From Actinomadura parmotrematis (GTDB taxonomy: Bacteria > Actinomycetota > Actinomycetes > Streptosporangiales > Streptosporangiaceae), in assembly GCF_019458805.1 (NCBI RefSeq), contig NZ_JAIBOA010000005.1, forward strand, positions 271,211-335,210: 64,000 bases of DNA, written 5' to 3'. Made by a program: the position numbers and the translations under genes. A model generated the notes under the pieces. It saw only the letters and a list, made by a program, of their open reading frames with translations. It searched no databases and was not told where the DNA came from. Of the stretch, positions 39,825 through 49,069 are shown in pieces (position 1 is the stretch's first letter; the number at the start of each line of letters is the position of its first letter).

Positions 39825-40850
39825 ATGAGCTATGACGCATCCACCGGCCGCTACGAGCGGATGGAGTACCGGCGCTGCGGGCGGCGGGGACTGAAACTGC
39901 CCGCGGTGTCGCTCGGGCTGTGGCACAACTTCGGCGACGACCGGCCGCTGGAGACGCAGCGGGCGATCCTGCGGCGGGCCTTCGACCTCGGGATCACGCA
40001 CTTCGACCTCGCCAACAACTACGGGCCGCCCTACGGCAGCGCCGAGCGCAATTTCGGGCGGATCTTCGCCGAGGACTTCCGGGCCTACCGCGACGAGATC
40101 GTCCTGTCGACGAAGGCCGGGTACGACATGTGGCCGGGCCCCTACGGCGAGTGGGGGTCGCGCAAGTACCTGCTGGCCAGCCTCGACCAGTCGCTGGCGC
40201 GAATGGGCGTCGACTACGTCGACGTCTTCTACAGCCACCGCCACGATCCCGAGACCGAGCTCGAGGAGACGATGGGGGCGCTCGCGCACGCGGTGACGTC
40301 CGGGAAGGCGCTGTACGCGGGCATCTCGTCCTATTCCCCCGCGCGGACGGCCGAGGCCGCGGCGCTCCTGAGGGAGATGGGCGTGCCGCTGCTCATCCAC
40401 CAGCCGTCCTACTCGATGCTGAATCGCTGGATCGAGGACGGGCTGCTCGACACCCTGGAGGAGGAGGGCGCGGGCTGCATCGCGTTCTCGCCGCTCGCGC
40501 AGGGCATGCTCACCGACAAGTACCTGGGCGGCGTGCCCGAGGGGTCGCGGGCGAGCCAGGGCAAGTCGCTGTCGCCCGACCTGCTCACCGACGAGGCGCT
40601 GCGGCACGTGCGGGCGCTGGACCAGATCGCGCGGGGACGCGGGCAGTCCCTCGCGCAGCTCGCGCTGAGCTGGGCGCTGCGCGACCCGCGCGTCACCTCG
40701 GTGCTGATCGGCGCGAGCAGCGTCGCGCAGCTGGAGGACAACGTCGCCGCGCTCGACGCGCCGCCGCTCACCGGGGACGAGCTCGCCGCCATCGACCGCG
40801 ATGCGGTGGAGTCCGGGATCAACCTCTGGGCGCCCTCCAGCGCGAACTGA
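39825..40850 (+). CDS. L-glyceraldehyde-3-phosphate reductase-like aldo/keto reductase (YghZ type)
   Basis: 341 residues. YghZ/AKR14 traits: RYERMEYRRCGRRGLKLPAV at the start, FDLANNYGPPYGSAE, LSTKAGYDMWPGPYGEWGSR, FYSHRHDPETELEETMGALA, GISSYSPART and VLIGASSVAQLEDN. Catalytic Asp, Tyr, Lys and His are visible. It reduces small aldehydes (methylglyoxal, L-glyceraldehyde-3-phosphate). GAGAAT ends 7 bases before ATG 39825, suggesting a leaderless mRNA. It converges on a MmyB-like regulator. Confidence 0.85.
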   Translation: MSYDASTGRYERMEYRRCGRRGLKLPAVSLGLWHNFGDDRPLETQRAILRRAFDLGITHFDLANNYGPPYGSAERNFGRIFAEDFRAYRDEIVLSTKAGYDMWPGPYGEWGSRKYLLASLDQSLARMGVDYVDVFYSHRHDPETELEETMGALAHAVTSGKALYAGISSYSPARTAEAAALLREMGVPLLIHQPSYSMLNRWIEDGLLDTLEEEGAGCIAFSPLAQGMLTDKYLGGVPEGSRASQGKSLSPDLLTDEALRHVRALDQIARGRGQSLAQLALSWALRDPRVTSVLIGASSVAQLEDNVAALDAPPLTGDELAAIDRDAVESGINLWAPSSAN

Positions 40851-40864
40851 CCGCGGCGGGTCAG
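40847..40864. terminator. Stop-codon-embedded palindrome between aldo-keto reductase and MmyB-like genes
   Basis: CTGACC (40847-40852), loop GCGGCG, GGTCAG (40859-40864). Both TGA stops are inside the arms. Confidence 0.35.
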
Positions 40865-41790
40865 GCCGGGACGCCGCGGCGGCCGTGCGCGTGGGCGCGG
40901 ACCAGCTCGGCCGCCTCGGGGTGGTCGGCCAGCCAGGCGACGCGCTCGCGCGACTCCGCGTCGGCGGGGGTGTAGACGATCATCCGCACGCCCGGCGAGG
41001 CGGTGAGCTCGAAGCCGGTCGTGCGGATGCGGAACTCGCCGACCGCCGCGTGGCGCAGCACCTTGTCGCACGGGCCGGGCAGGGCCACGTCCTGGCGGTC
41101 CCACAGCAGCGCGAACCGGGGGCTCTCCGCGCGGAGCCGGCGCACGAAGTCGCGCCAGGCGGGCTCGTCCTTGTGGCGGCTGTACCGGTGCCGGAACACC
41201 GCGACGTGCTCGGGGCCCTCGCGGTCCAGATCGGCGAGCGGGTTGCAGCAGTCGGGCAGCGTGAAGATCTGCCACAGGGTGTTGCGCTCCCCGGGCGGCG
41301 CGTCCCGCAGCGTCGGGAACAGCGCGTCGTAGGCGGTGTTGCTCACCAGCACGTCGCCGCGGTCGTTCACGACCGAGACGGGCTGCGGGAGCATCCCGTC
41401 GATGATCTGCCGCACCTCCGGCGGCAGCGTGTCGGCCTGCGGCGGGACGGCCGCGTCGGGCAGGTCGGCGAGCCGGTACAGGTGGCCGCGCTCGGCGGCG
41501 TCCAGGCGCAGCGTGCGCGCCACCGCGTCCAGCACCTGCGGGCTGGCGTTGATCGGGCGGCCCTGCTCCAGCCAGGTGTACCAGGTCACCCCGACGCCGG
41601 CGAGCTGGGCGACCTCCTCGCGGCGCAGGCCGGGGGTGCGGCGGCGCGGGCCGGGCGGCATGCCGACGTCCTCGGGGGTGATGCGCTCGCGGCGGCTGCG
41701 CAGGAACGCCGCCAGGTCGGCGCGGCGGTGCGGGCGCCGGGCGGGGGCCGGGGCGGCCCGGTGCCCGGGCCCCGTCTGCATGATCGTCAC
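40861..41790 (-). CDS. XRE-family regulator with MmyB-like ligand domain
   Basis: 309 residues. An N-terminal HTH (about 25-95) has FLRSRRERITPEDVGMPPGP, GLRREEVAQLAGVGVTWYTW and LEQGRPINASPQVLDAVAR, then the MmyB PAS-like domain (about 115-285) with PVSVVNDRGDVLVSNTAYDA and FALLWDRQDVA. The MmyB group binds fatty-acid-like ligands and commonly controls a neighbouring MFS or oxidoreductase gene. Start is GTG 41790 or ATG 41781. It is divergent from a DHA2 MFS exporter, its likely target. Confidence 0.85.
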   Translation of the reverse strand: MTIMQTGPGHRAAPAPARRPHRRADLAAFLRSRRERITPEDVGMPPGPRRRTPGLRREEVAQLAGVGVTWYTWLEQGRPINASPQVLDAVARTLRLDAAERGHLYRLADLPDAAVPPQADTLPPEVRQIIDGMLPQPVSVVNDRGDVLVSNTAYDALFPTLRDAPPGERNTLWQIFTLPDCCNPLADLDREGPEHVAVFRHRYSRHKDEPAWRDFVRRLRAESPRFALLWDRQDVALPGPCDKVLRHAAVGEFRIRTTGFELTASPGVRMIVYTPADAESRERVAWLADHPEAAELVRAHAHGRRGVPA

Positions 41791-41813
41791 ATGTCCAGTG
41801 TGGCGCGGGACCG

Positions 41814-41843
41814 GTACCCGTTCCAGGTGCTGTCAGTACCCGT
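41814..41843. promoter_or_regulatory. Direct repeats between MmyB-like regulator and MFS exporter
   Basis: GTACCCGT at 41814-41821 and again at 41836-41843, starting 22 bp apart (about two turns). A candidate binding site for the MmyB-like regulator in the divergent promoter region. Confidence 0.35.
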
Positions 41844-41892
41844 ATCGGCAGGCTCTCGGGAGCGGCGGCGCCGCGGCCGCAGGCTACCGGTC

Positions 41893-43308
41893 ATGACACA
41901 GACGACCGAGGCACCGCCGGCGGGGGCCAGGCGGGCCCCCGCGCCCCGCCCGGGCGCCGCGCTGCTCGCGGTGATCCTGCTCGGGCAGTTCATGGCCATC
42001 CTGGACACCAACATCGTCAACGTGGCGCTGCCGACCCTGCGCGCCGACCTGCGCGCCTCCGGCGCCGCGCTCCAGCTGATCGTGGCGGGCTACGTCGCCG
42101 CCTACGCGGTGCTGCTGGTGACGGGGGCGCGCCTCGGCGACCTGCTCGGCCACCGCCGGATGTTCCTGGCCGGGCTCGCCGCGTTCACCGCCGCGTCGCT
42201 GGCGTGCGGCCTCGCGCCGGGCACCGGCTCCCTGATCGCGTTCCGGCTGGCGCAGGGCGCCGCCGCCGCGCTGCTGACCCCGCAGGTCATGAGCATGATC
42301 CAGCTCGGTTTCGCGGACGGGGCGCGGGCCCGCGCGCTCGGCTACCACGCCGCGGTGATCGCGGGCGGCGTCGTCGTCGGCCAGGTCGCCGGCGGCCTGC
42401 TGGTGAGCGCCGACCTGTTCGGGACGGGGTGGCGCTCGGTGTTCCTGGTGAACGTCCCGATCGGCCTGGCGCTGCTGGCGGTGGCGCCGCGCGTCCTGCC
42501 GGACGGCGAGCGGCGCCGCGACGGCGGCGTGGACCTGCCCGGCCTGCTGCTCCTCACCCCGGCCGTGCTGCTGTTCGTGCTGCCGCTGATCCTCGGCCGC
42601 GAGCTCGGCTGGCCCGCCTGGACGTGGGCGTCGCTGGCGGCGTCCGCCGTCCTCGCACCCGTGTTCGCCGTCGTGGAGCGGCGGGTCGCCGCGCGTGGCG
42701 GGCGCCCCCTGCTGAACCTGGCGCTGCTGCGCGTCCCCGGCCTCGCCCAGGCCGCGCTGGGGACCGCGCTCGGACCGTTCGTGTGGGGGGCGTACCTGTT
42801 CACCACCACCCTGCACCTGCAGGGCGACCTGCGGTACGGGGCGCTGGAGTCGGGCCTGGCGTTCGTCCCGGCGGTCGCGGCGTTCGCCCTGATCGGGCTG
42901 AACTGGCGGCGGCTGCCCGCGCGCTGGCACGGGCGGCTCGTCCCGCTCGGCTTCGCGACCGCAGGGGCGGCGCTGCTCGCCCTCGGCCCGCTGGCGGGCG
43001 GCGGCGCGCTCTACGAGGCGCTCACCGCGGTGATCGGCCTCGGGCTCGGCGCGATGCCGATCGCGATGACCGCGGCGCTGCACCGGGTGCCGGTCCGCGA
43101 CGCGTCCGACGGCAGCGGCCTGCTGCTCACGCTCATGCAGCTCGGGTCGGTCGTCGGGGTCGCGGCGGTCGGCACCCTGTTCCTGGAGCTCGCCGGGGAC
43201 GGCGGCTCGACCCGGCACGCCGAGTACGGCACCGGCTGGGCGCTCGGCGGGCTGGCGATCGCGGCGGCGGCGATGACGCTGCCGAGGGCGCGCCGCGCCC
43301 GGGACTGA
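41893..43308 (+). CDS. MFS drug exporter (DHA2, EmrB/QacA type)
   Basis: 471 residues, about 14 membrane helices. Signatures: LLGQFMAILDTNIVNVALPT (motif D1), GARLGDLLGHRRMFLAGLAA (motif A), RLAQGAAAALLTPQVMSMI, and GWRSVFLVNVPIGLALL (motif C region). DHA2 members export drugs or toxic metabolites by proton antiport. It lies divergent to the MmyB-like regulator. Its end is convergent with a protease gene. Confidence 0.88.
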   Translation: MTQTTEAPPAGARRAPAPRPGAALLAVILLGQFMAILDTNIVNVALPTLRADLRASGAALQLIVAGYVAAYAVLLVTGARLGDLLGHRRMFLAGLAAFTAASLACGLAPGTGSLIAFRLAQGAAAALLTPQVMSMIQLGFADGARARALGYHAAVIAGGVVVGQVAGGLLVSADLFGTGWRSVFLVNVPIGLALLAVAPRVLPDGERRRDGGVDLPGLLLLTPAVLLFVLPLILGRELGWPAWTWASLAASAVLAPVFAVVERRVAARGGRPLLNLALLRVPGLAQAALGTALGPFVWGAYLFTTTLHLQGDLRYGALESGLAFVPAVAAFALIGLNWRRLPARWHGRLVPLGFATAGAALLALGPLAGGGALYEALTAVIGLGLGAMPIAMTAALHRVPVRDASDGSGLLLTLMQLGSVVGVAAVGTLFLELAGDGGSTRHAEYGTGWALGGLAIAAAAMTLPRARRARD

Positions 43309-43326
43309 CCGGCGGGGACCGGTCAG
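43305..43326. terminator. Stop-codon-embedded palindrome between MFS exporter and protease genes
   Basis: Perfect 8-bp arms CTGACCGG (43305-43312) and CCGGTCAG (43319-43326), loop CGGGGA. Both stop codons lie within the arms. Confidence 0.45.
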
Positions 43327-44153
43327 CGGGCGGGCGCCGGGAGCGCGCAGCCCCGGCCCGGCACGACCGCGCCGTCCCCGCCCAGGCAGCGGGCGAGCGG
43401 CGCGGTCTGCTCGCCGTAGTTGACGCCGCGGCGCACCGTCACCGCGCCCCGCTCGTCGACCTCGCAGGGGTTGTTGAGGGTGCAGCGCTCGCCGTCGTCG
43501 TTGCCGGTGTTGTTGACGCCGACGACCTCGCCGGTCGCCTCGTCCACGATCGGCGCCCCGGAGGTGCCGTGCACGGTCGCGCACGCCGGCCCGTAGCGGA
43601 TCGCGTTAGACCACGTCCACTCGCCCTCGCGCAGCCGGTGCACGATGCCGTCGATCCGGCAGCGGTACGCCTTCCGCCAGTACCCCGACGCGATCCGGAT
43701 GGCGGTGCCCGCGGACGGCGGCCGGACCGCCAGCGGCAGCGCGGCGATCCCGTAGCGGTGCCGGACGGCGCCGTAGCTGACGCCGAGGCGGTAGAGGGCG
43801 ACGTCGGTGCCGGTCATCGTCGCGTACACCAGGCGGGTGGCGCGCAGGGTCGCGACGGTGCGGGTGCCGGCGGCGTCCAGCAGCCGGAACGCGCGGGCGG
43901 ACGGGCGGTCCGCGACGACCGCGCCGGCGGGCGGCATCCCGCCCTCCAGGCAGTGACCGTTGGTGAGGACGAGCGCGGCGTCGCCGTCGGCGGCGTGCGG
44001 GCCGCGCACGAGGGCGCCCGAGCAGTTGTCGAGCGCCACCGTCCCGGCGAAGACGGGCGGCGGCGCCGCCTGCGAGGGGGCCGTTACCAGGGCGAATCCG
44101 GCACCGGCGGCCGCCAGGGCGGCGAGCGCGGCGGCCGCGGTGCGGCGGGGCAT
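43323..44153 (-). CDS. Secreted trypsin-like serine protease (S1 family)
   Basis: 276 residues. A signal peptide (about 1-29, MPRRTAAAALAALAAAGAGF, cut near SQA-A) precedes the protease domain. Catalytic triad: His in LVLTNGHCLEGG, Asp in TMTGTDVALYRL, Ser in ATVHGTSGAPIVDEATGEVV. The oxyanion motif is GTSGAP rather than GDSGGP, as in V8/streptogrisin-like relatives. Six or more Cys suggest disulphides. ATG 44153 has GAGAGGG upstream. Substrate unknown. Confidence 0.85.
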   Translation of the reverse strand: MPRRTAAAALAALAAAGAGFALVTAPSQAAPPPVFAGTVALDNCSGALVRGPHAADGDAALVLTNGHCLEGGMPPAGAVVADRPSARAFRLLDAAGTRTVATLRATRLVYATMTGTDVALYRLGVSYGAVRHRYGIAALPLAVRPPSAGTAIRIASGYWRKAYRCRIDGIVHRLREGEWTWSNAIRYGPACATVHGTSGAPIVDEATGEVVGVNNTGNDDGERCTLNNPCEVDERGAVTVRRGVNYGEQTAPLARCLGGDGAVVPGRGCALPAPAR

Positions 44154-44246
44154 GGGCACCCTCTCGGCGGTGACGGGCGGACCCGCCGATGCTAGAGGAC
44201 CGCCCCTCCGCGCGGAAGCACATCGGCGCGGATTACGATCGGTGAC

Positions 44247-45221
44247 ATGATCGACGGAACGGTCCGCTGGGGCGTGCTCGGTACCGGCGGCATCGCGGAG
44301 GTGTTCACCGAGGACCTGCTGACGCTCCCCGGGCACGAGGTGCGCGCCGTCGGGTCGCGCGCGCAGGGCACCGCCGACGCGTTCGCCGCCCGCCACGGGA
44401 TCCCGGCGGCGCACGGCTCCTACGAGGCGCTCGCCGCCGACCCCGGCGTGGACGTCGTGTACATCGCGACGCCGCACCCGATGCACGCCGGCCCGGCCCG
44501 GCTCTGCCTGGAGGCCGGGCGCGCCGTGCTCGTGGAGAAGCCCTTCACGACCACCGTCGCCGACGCCGAGGAGCTCGCGGGGCTGGCGGCCGAGCGCGGC
44601 GTGTTCGCGATGGAGGCGATGTGGTCGCGGTTCAACCCGCTGGTCCGGCGCCTGTACGGGCTGGTCCGCGACGGCGCGATCGGCGACGTCACGGCCGTCT
44701 ACGCCGACTTCGCGATCGCGCCCGCCTACGACCCGGCGAGCCGCCTGTGGTCGCGCGAGCTCGGCGGGGGCGCGCTGCTCGACCTCGGCGTCTACCCGCT
44801 GTCGTTCACCTGGCCGCTGCTCGGCGCGCCCGACACCGTCCAGGCGTCGATCACCCCGGCGCCGACCGGCGTGGACGCCAACACCGGCATCCTGCTCGGC
44901 TACGCCACCGGCGCGGTCGCGCTGCTGCACTGCGGCCTCACCGGGGAGTCGCCGCACGCCGCGACGGTCGTCGGGACGAGCGGCCGCATCGAGATCGCGG
45001 CGCCGTTCTACCGGCCGGAGAGCTTCCTGCTGGTCCGCCAGGGCGTCGAGCCGGAGACCTTCACCGCCGAGATCGGCGGGCACGGCTACACCTACCAGGC
45101 CGAGGAGGTCGCGCGCTGCCTGCGCGAGGGCCGCACCGAGTCGCCGCTGATGCCGCTCGGCGAGACCGTCGCGATCCAGGCCGCCATGCAGCGGATCCGC
45201 GACGCCGCCGCCCGCGCCTGA
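44247..45221 (+). CDS. Gfo/Idh/MocA-family oxidoreductase
   Basis: 324 residues. N-terminal Rossmann fold with GVLGTGGIAEVF and VYIATPHPMHAGPARLCLEA, then the family motif VLVEKPFTTTVADAEE and the C-terminal alpha/beta domain with GGGALLDLGVYPLSF. It oxidises or reduces sugars or cyclitols with NAD(P); it resembles dihydrodiol/xylose dehydrogenases. TACGAT ends 8 bases before ATG 44247 and no ribosome site is seen, suggesting a leaderless transcript. It converges on glpK. Confidence 0.85.
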   Translation: MIDGTVRWGVLGTGGIAEVFTEDLLTLPGHEVRAVGSRAQGTADAFAARHGIPAAHGSYEALAADPGVDVVYIATPHPMHAGPARLCLEAGRAVLVEKPFTTTVADAEELAGLAAERGVFAMEAMWSRFNPLVRRLYGLVRDGAIGDVTAVYADFAIAPAYDPASRLWSRELGGGALLDLGVYPLSFTWPLLGAPDTVQASITPAPTGVDANTGILLGYATGAVALLHCGLTGESPHAATVVGTSGRIEIAAPFYRPESFLLVRQGVEPETFTAEIGGHGYTYQAEEVARCLREGRTESPLMPLGETVAIQAAMQRIRDAAARA

Positions 45222-45256
45222 CCGGCGGGCGGCGGGCGGCGGCGCGGGCCGGTCAG
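45218..45256. terminator. Stop-codon-embedded palindrome between Gfo/Idh/MocA and glpK
   Basis: CTGACCGGC (45218-45226) and GCCGGTCAG (45248-45256), perfect 9-bp arms, 21-base G-rich loop. Both stop codons lie within the arms. Confidence 0.4.
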
Positions 45257-46770
45257 TCGACGTCGACCCAGCCGTAGGTGCGCTCGACGGCCTTGCGCCA
45301 GCCGGCGTAGCCCTCCTCCCGCCGTGCCTCGTCCCAGGTGGGCCGCCAGCGCTCGTCCTCGTTCCAGTTGCGGCGCAACTCGTCGGTGGTGTTCCAGAAC
45401 CCGGTGGCGAGCCCGGCGGCGTAGGCGGCGCCGAGCGCGGTCGTCTCGGCGACGACGGGCCGCGACACCGGGACGCCGAGGATGTCGGCCTGCAACTGCA
45501 TGCAGAGCCGGTTCGCGGTGACGCCGCCGTCCACCTTGAGGACGTCCAGGGAGACGCCGGAGTCCTCGCGCATCGCCTCGACGACGTCGCGCGACTGGTA
45601 GCAGATCGCCTCCAGCGTGGCGCGGGCCAGGTGGGCGTTGGTGTTGTAGCGCGACAGGCCGACGATCGCGCCGCGCGCGTCGCTGCGCCAGTAGGGGGCG
45701 AACAGGCCGGAGAACGCCGGGACGAAGTAGACGCCGCCGTTGTCCTCGACCTGCGCGGCGAGCGCCTCGCTCTGGGCGGCGCCGGAGATGATCCCGAGCT
45801 GGTCGCGCAGCCACTGCACGGCCGAGCCGGTCACCGCGATGGAGCCCTCCAGCGCGTACACCGTGTCGGCGTCGCCGAACTTGTAGCAGACGGTGGTGAG
45901 CATCCCGGCCTTGGACCGGACGAGCTCGGTGCCGGTGTTCAGCAGCAGGAAGTTGCCGGTGCCGTAGGTGTTCTTGGCCTCGCCGGGCGCGAAGCACACC
46001 TGGCCGACGGTGGCGGCCTGCTGGTCGCCGAGGATGCCGCTGAGCGGCACCTCCCCGCCGAGCGGCCCGTCCGCCCGCGTCACCCCGTAGGGCTCGGGCG
46101 CCGACGACGGCCGGATCTCGGGCAGCATCCGGCGGGGGATGCCGAAGAACGACAGGAGCTGGTCGTCCCAGTCGAGGGTCTCCAGGTCCATCAGCATGGT
46201 CCGGCTGGCGTTGGTGGGGTCGGTGACGTGCACCCCGCCGTCCTTGCCGCCGGTGAGGTTCCACAGGATCCAGGCGTCGATGTTCCCGAAGAGCGCCTCG
46301 CCGTTCTCGGCGGCCTCGCGGACCCCGTCGACGTTCTCCAGGATCCACTGGATCTTGCCGCCGGAGAAGTAGGTGGCGGGCGGCAGCCCGGCCCGGTGCC
46401 GGATCGTCTCGCCCCGCCCGTCGCGCTCCAGCGCCGAGGCGATGCGGTCGGTGCGGGTGTCCTGCCAGACGATGGCGTTGTGGTACGGGCGGCCGGTCCG
46501 CCGGTTCCACACCACGGTCGTCTCGCGCTGGTTGGTGATCCCGAACGCCGCGAGGTCGGCGGCGTCCAGGCCCGCCTTGGTGAGCGCGCTCTCCACGACG
46601 GCGCGGGTGCGCTCCCAGATCTCCAGCGGGTTGTGCTCGACCCAGCCGGCCCGCGGCAGGATCTGCTCGTGCTCGAGCTGGTGCCGGGCGACCTCGTTGC
46701 CGCCGTGGTCGAAGATCATGAATCGGGTGCTGGTGGTGCCCTGGTCCAGCGCTCCGACGAAGTCGGGCAT
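45253..46770 (-). CDS. glpK: Glycerol kinase
   Basis: 505 residues, normal length. FGGY-family motifs: [77 protein letters not shown] and [20 protein letters not shown]. It phosphorylates glycerol to sn-glycerol-3-phosphate with ATP. It follows glpF by 37 bases on the same strand, with AAAGGACGATCCG upstream of the ATG. No glpD is nearby. Confidence 0.93.
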   Translation of the reverse strand: MPDFVGALDQGTTSTRFMIFDHGGNEVARHQLEHEQILPRAGWVEHNPLEIWERTRAVVESALTKAGLDAADLAAFGITNQRETTVVWNRRTGRPYHNAIVWQDTRTDRIASALERDGRGETIRHRAGLPPATYFSGGKIQWILENVDGVREAAENGEALFGNIDAWILWNLTGGKDGGVHVTDPTNASRTMLMDLETLDWDDQLLSFFGIPRRMLPEIRPSSAPEPYGVTRADGPLGGEVPLSGILGDQQAATVGQVCFAPGEAKNTYGTGNFLLLNTGTELVRSKAGMLTTVCYKFGDADTVYALEGSIAVTGSAVQWLRDQLGIISGAAQSEALAAQVEDNGGVYFVPAFSGLFAPYWRSDARGAIVGLSRYNTNAHLARATLEAICYQSRDVVEAMREDSGVSLDVLKVDGGVTANRLCMQLQADILGVPVSRPVVAETTALGAAYAAGLATGFWNTTDELRRNWNEDERWRPTWDEARREEGYAGWRKAVERTYGWVDVD

Positions 46771-46807
46771 CGGATCGTCCTTTCGGTCGAGGGGTGGGGC
46801 CGCCCGG

Positions 46808-47632
46808 TCAGGGTGCCACGTCGTACTCGGGCTCGGGCTCGGCCGCCGCGCCGGCGGCCGCCCCGGGCAGGTGCCGGCCGATGAGGGCGACGTACAGGCC
46901 CGCGCCGGCGACCGCGCCGGCGAGCGGCCCGAGGACCGGCACCCAGAAGTACAGGTCGCCGTGCTGGTCGCGCCAGGCGCCCCCGTAGCCGGTGAGGTAC
47001 TGGGCGAGCCGCGGCCCGAAGTCGCGGGCGGGGTTGATGGCGTACCCGGCGTCGGTGCCCCAGGCCATGCCGATCGCCACCACCAGCAGCCCGATGACGA
47101 GGGGCGCGAGGTTGGCGAGCGGCGGGCCGTTCCGCGCGTCGGTGAGGGCGAGCACGAGGAACAGCAGGATCGCGGTGCCGATGACCTGGTCGCGGAACGC
47201 GCCCCAGGTGCCGACGGGCAGCGTCCCGTTGCCGGGGAGGGTGGAGAACACCCCTTGCGTCTTGATGGTGTGCCCCGGGTCGGCCTTGGCGAGCACCTCG
47301 CTGTAGTTCCACCGCACGATGAGCGCGGCGACGAAGGCGCCGGCGGTCTGCGCGAGGACGTAGGGGCCGACCTTGCGCCAGGGGAAGCCCTGGAAGACCG
47401 CAAGGGCGAAGGTCACCGCCGGGTTGATGTGGCCGCCGCTCAGCGTCGCCGAGACGTAGACCCCGAGGACCACCCCGATCCCCCACGCCCAGGCGATGCT
47501 GTCGTGGTCGCCGAGGCCCCCGGCGACGACCTGCGCGACCACGCCGACGCCGAACAGGATGAGCACGAGCGTCCCGGCGAACTCGGCGGCCAGCTCGCGC
47601 GCCAGGGGCGGGAATCCCGGCCGTTCCGCCAT
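46808..47632 (-). CDS. glpF: Glycerol uptake facilitator (aquaglyceroporin)
   Basis: 274 residues, six membrane helices plus two half-helices. NPA motifs are [20 protein letters not shown] and [20 protein letters not shown]; the Asp in NPARD marks a glycerol facilitator rather than a water channel. It lets glycerol enter by diffusion for GlpK. ATG 47632 follows GAGGAGGAGAC. It is the first gene of a glpF-glpK operon, and its promoter region is described separately. Confidence 0.92.
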   Translation of the reverse strand: MAERPGFPPLARELAAEFAGTLVLILFGVGVVAQVVAGGLGDHDSIAWAWGIGVVLGVYVSATLSGGHINPAVTFALAVFQGFPWRKVGPYVLAQTAGAFVAALIVRWNYSEVLAKADPGHTIKTQGVFSTLPGNGTLPVGTWGAFRDQVIGTAILLFLVLALTDARNGPPLANLAPLVIGLLVVAIGMAWGTDAGYAINPARDFGPRLAQYLTGYGGAWRDQHGDLYFWVPVLGPLAGAVAGAGLYVALIGRHLPGAAAGAAAEPEPEYDVAP

Positions 47633-47652
47633 GTCTCCTCCTCGAAGGCGGG

Positions 47653-47704
47653 TGACGTGAGACACATATGACGTGAACGTAAGGATCGGGCATAAAACGG
47701 TCAA
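47653..47704 (-). promoter_or_regulatory. glpFK promoter with TGACGTGA direct repeats
   Basis: Minus-strand promoter: TTGACC (47704-47699), 17-bp spacer, TACGTT (47681-47676). The octamer TGACGTGA occurs at 47653-47660 and 47669-47676, 16 bp apart, around the expected transcription start. This position suits a repressor operator, such as an IclR/GylR-type regulator, which is not encoded nearby. Confidence 0.6.
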
Positions 47705-47768
47705 CCCTGCCTTCTATCCACCAGACGGCACACAGAGGGACGGGGTTGACAACCGCGCCGACCGCGCG

Positions 47769-48497
47769 TCAGCGGCGCGTCACCGGCTCCCAGCCGCGCG
47801 CCGGGTCGCGGGTGGCGGGCCCGCGCCCGCCCCGGCTGCGGTACACGATGTAGGGCCGGAACGGGTAGCGCCACGGCGCCGCGAACGCGTGGATCAGGCG
47901 GGTGAAGGGGAACAGCGCCGTCAGCACCAGCCCGAGCAGCACGTGGAACTTGTAGAGCAGCGGGATGCGGGCCATCAGGTCCGGGTCCGGCCGCAGCAGG
48001 AAGACGTCGCGGAACCAGGGCCCCACCGTCTCCCGGTAGTCGTAGGGGCCGCGGATCCCGTTCTCGATGACGGTGACGCCGAGGCCGAGCAGCAGCGACC
48101 CGCCGAGCAGCACGTACATCAGCTTGTCGTTGCGGGTCGTCGCCGAGAACACCGGCCCGCTGGTGCGCCGCCGGTAGACGAGCAGGGCGAGCCCCGCGAC
48201 GGCGGCGGCGCCCGCGATGCTCCCGGCGACCAGGGACACCGCGTGGTAGGCGCTCTCGGGGACGTGCACCGCCTCGGTCCAGTCCTCGGGGACCACCAGG
48301 CCGGCGATGTGGCCGAGGATGACGAAGATGAGCCCGAAGTGGAACAGCGGGCTCGCGATCCGCAGCAGCCGCTTCTCGTACAGCTCCGACGAGCGCGTCG
48401 TCCAGCCGAACCGGTCGTAGCGGTACCGCCAGACGGTCCCGCCGACGAGGCAGGCGATGGCCACATACGGCAGGGCCACCCACAGCAGCAGGTTCAT
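47769..48497 (-). CDS. narI: Respiratory nitrate reductase gamma subunit
   Basis: 242 residues, five membrane helices. It carries two haem b groups through four His residues, visible in SPLFHFGLIFVILGHIAGLV and LYKFHVLLGLVLTALFPFTR followed by LIHAF. It takes electrons from quinol outside the membrane and passes them to NarH. Its ATG overlaps the narJ stop (ATGA). It is the last gene of the nar operon. Confidence 0.92.
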   Translation of the reverse strand: MNLLLWVALPYVAIACLVGGTVWRYRYDRFGWTTRSSELYEKRLLRIASPLFHFGLIFVILGHIAGLVVPEDWTEAVHVPESAYHAVSLVAGSIAGAAAVAGLALLVYRRRTSGPVFSATTRNDKLMYVLLGGSLLLGLGVTVIENGIRGPYDYRETVGPWFRDVFLLRPDPDLMARIPLLYKFHVLLGLVLTALFPFTRLIHAFAAPWRYPFRPYIVYRSRGGRGPATRDPARGWEPVTRR

Positions 48498-49069
48498 CGG
48501 GGCGCTCCCAGGGTGAAGGGTTCGAGGCCGACGTTCTCCGTGGGCGGGCCCGACCGGGCGAGCCGCTGCGCCTCGGCGCGGTCGCGCGGAGACGGCCCCG
48601 GCAGCGTCGCGCAGACGGCCCGCACCGGCAGCGCGTAGGGCGATCCGCGGTCCTCCAGCGCCATCCGCAGCAGCTCCAGGCCGGGCCTGTTCTCGGTGAG
48701 CAGCGCGCCGCCGCCGTGCAGCGCGGCGAACTCCAGCACGATCGGCAGGAAGTCGGGCAGCTCGCGGCTGTCGAGCTCGGCGCCCGCCGCCCGGTAGCGG
48801 GCCTTCAGCGCGGCGAGCGACTCGCCGCGCCGCCGGGTGTCGCCGTCGGTGTAGTAGGTCAGGTAGAGGCAGCAGCGGCGCCGCAGGTCGAACACCTCGA
48901 CGTAGTGCGCGGCCAGCTCCGGCAGCGCGACGGCGTCCAGATGGTCCAGGAAGCGCGCCAGGTGCGGCTCCCCCGCGACGGCCTCGCGCAGCATCGCGCG
49001 GCGCTCGTAGAGCGCGGCGTCGGGATAGCTGAGCAGCAGGGACGCCGCCTGCCAGACGAGCGCGCTCAC
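48494..49069 (-). CDS. narJ: Nitrate reductase assembly chaperone
   Basis: 191 residues, all helical. ASLLLSYPDAALYERRAMLR near the start, LAAHYVEVFDLRRRCCLYLT, YYTDGDTRRRGESLAALK and ELPDFLPIVLEFAALH are typical of the NarJ/TorD family. It helps insert the molybdenum cofactor into NarG before membrane attachment and is not part of the final enzyme. GTG 49069 overlaps the narH stop by 4 bases. Confidence 0.92.
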   Translation of the reverse strand: MSALVWQAASLLLSYPDAALYERRAMLREAVAGEPHLARFLDHLDAVALPELAAHYVEVFDLRRRCCLYLTYYTDGDTRRRGESLAALKARYRAAGAELDSRELPDFLPIVLEFAALHGGGALLTENRPGLELLRMALEDRGSPYALPVRAVCATLPGPSPRDRAEAQRLARSGPPTENVGLEPFTLGAPR

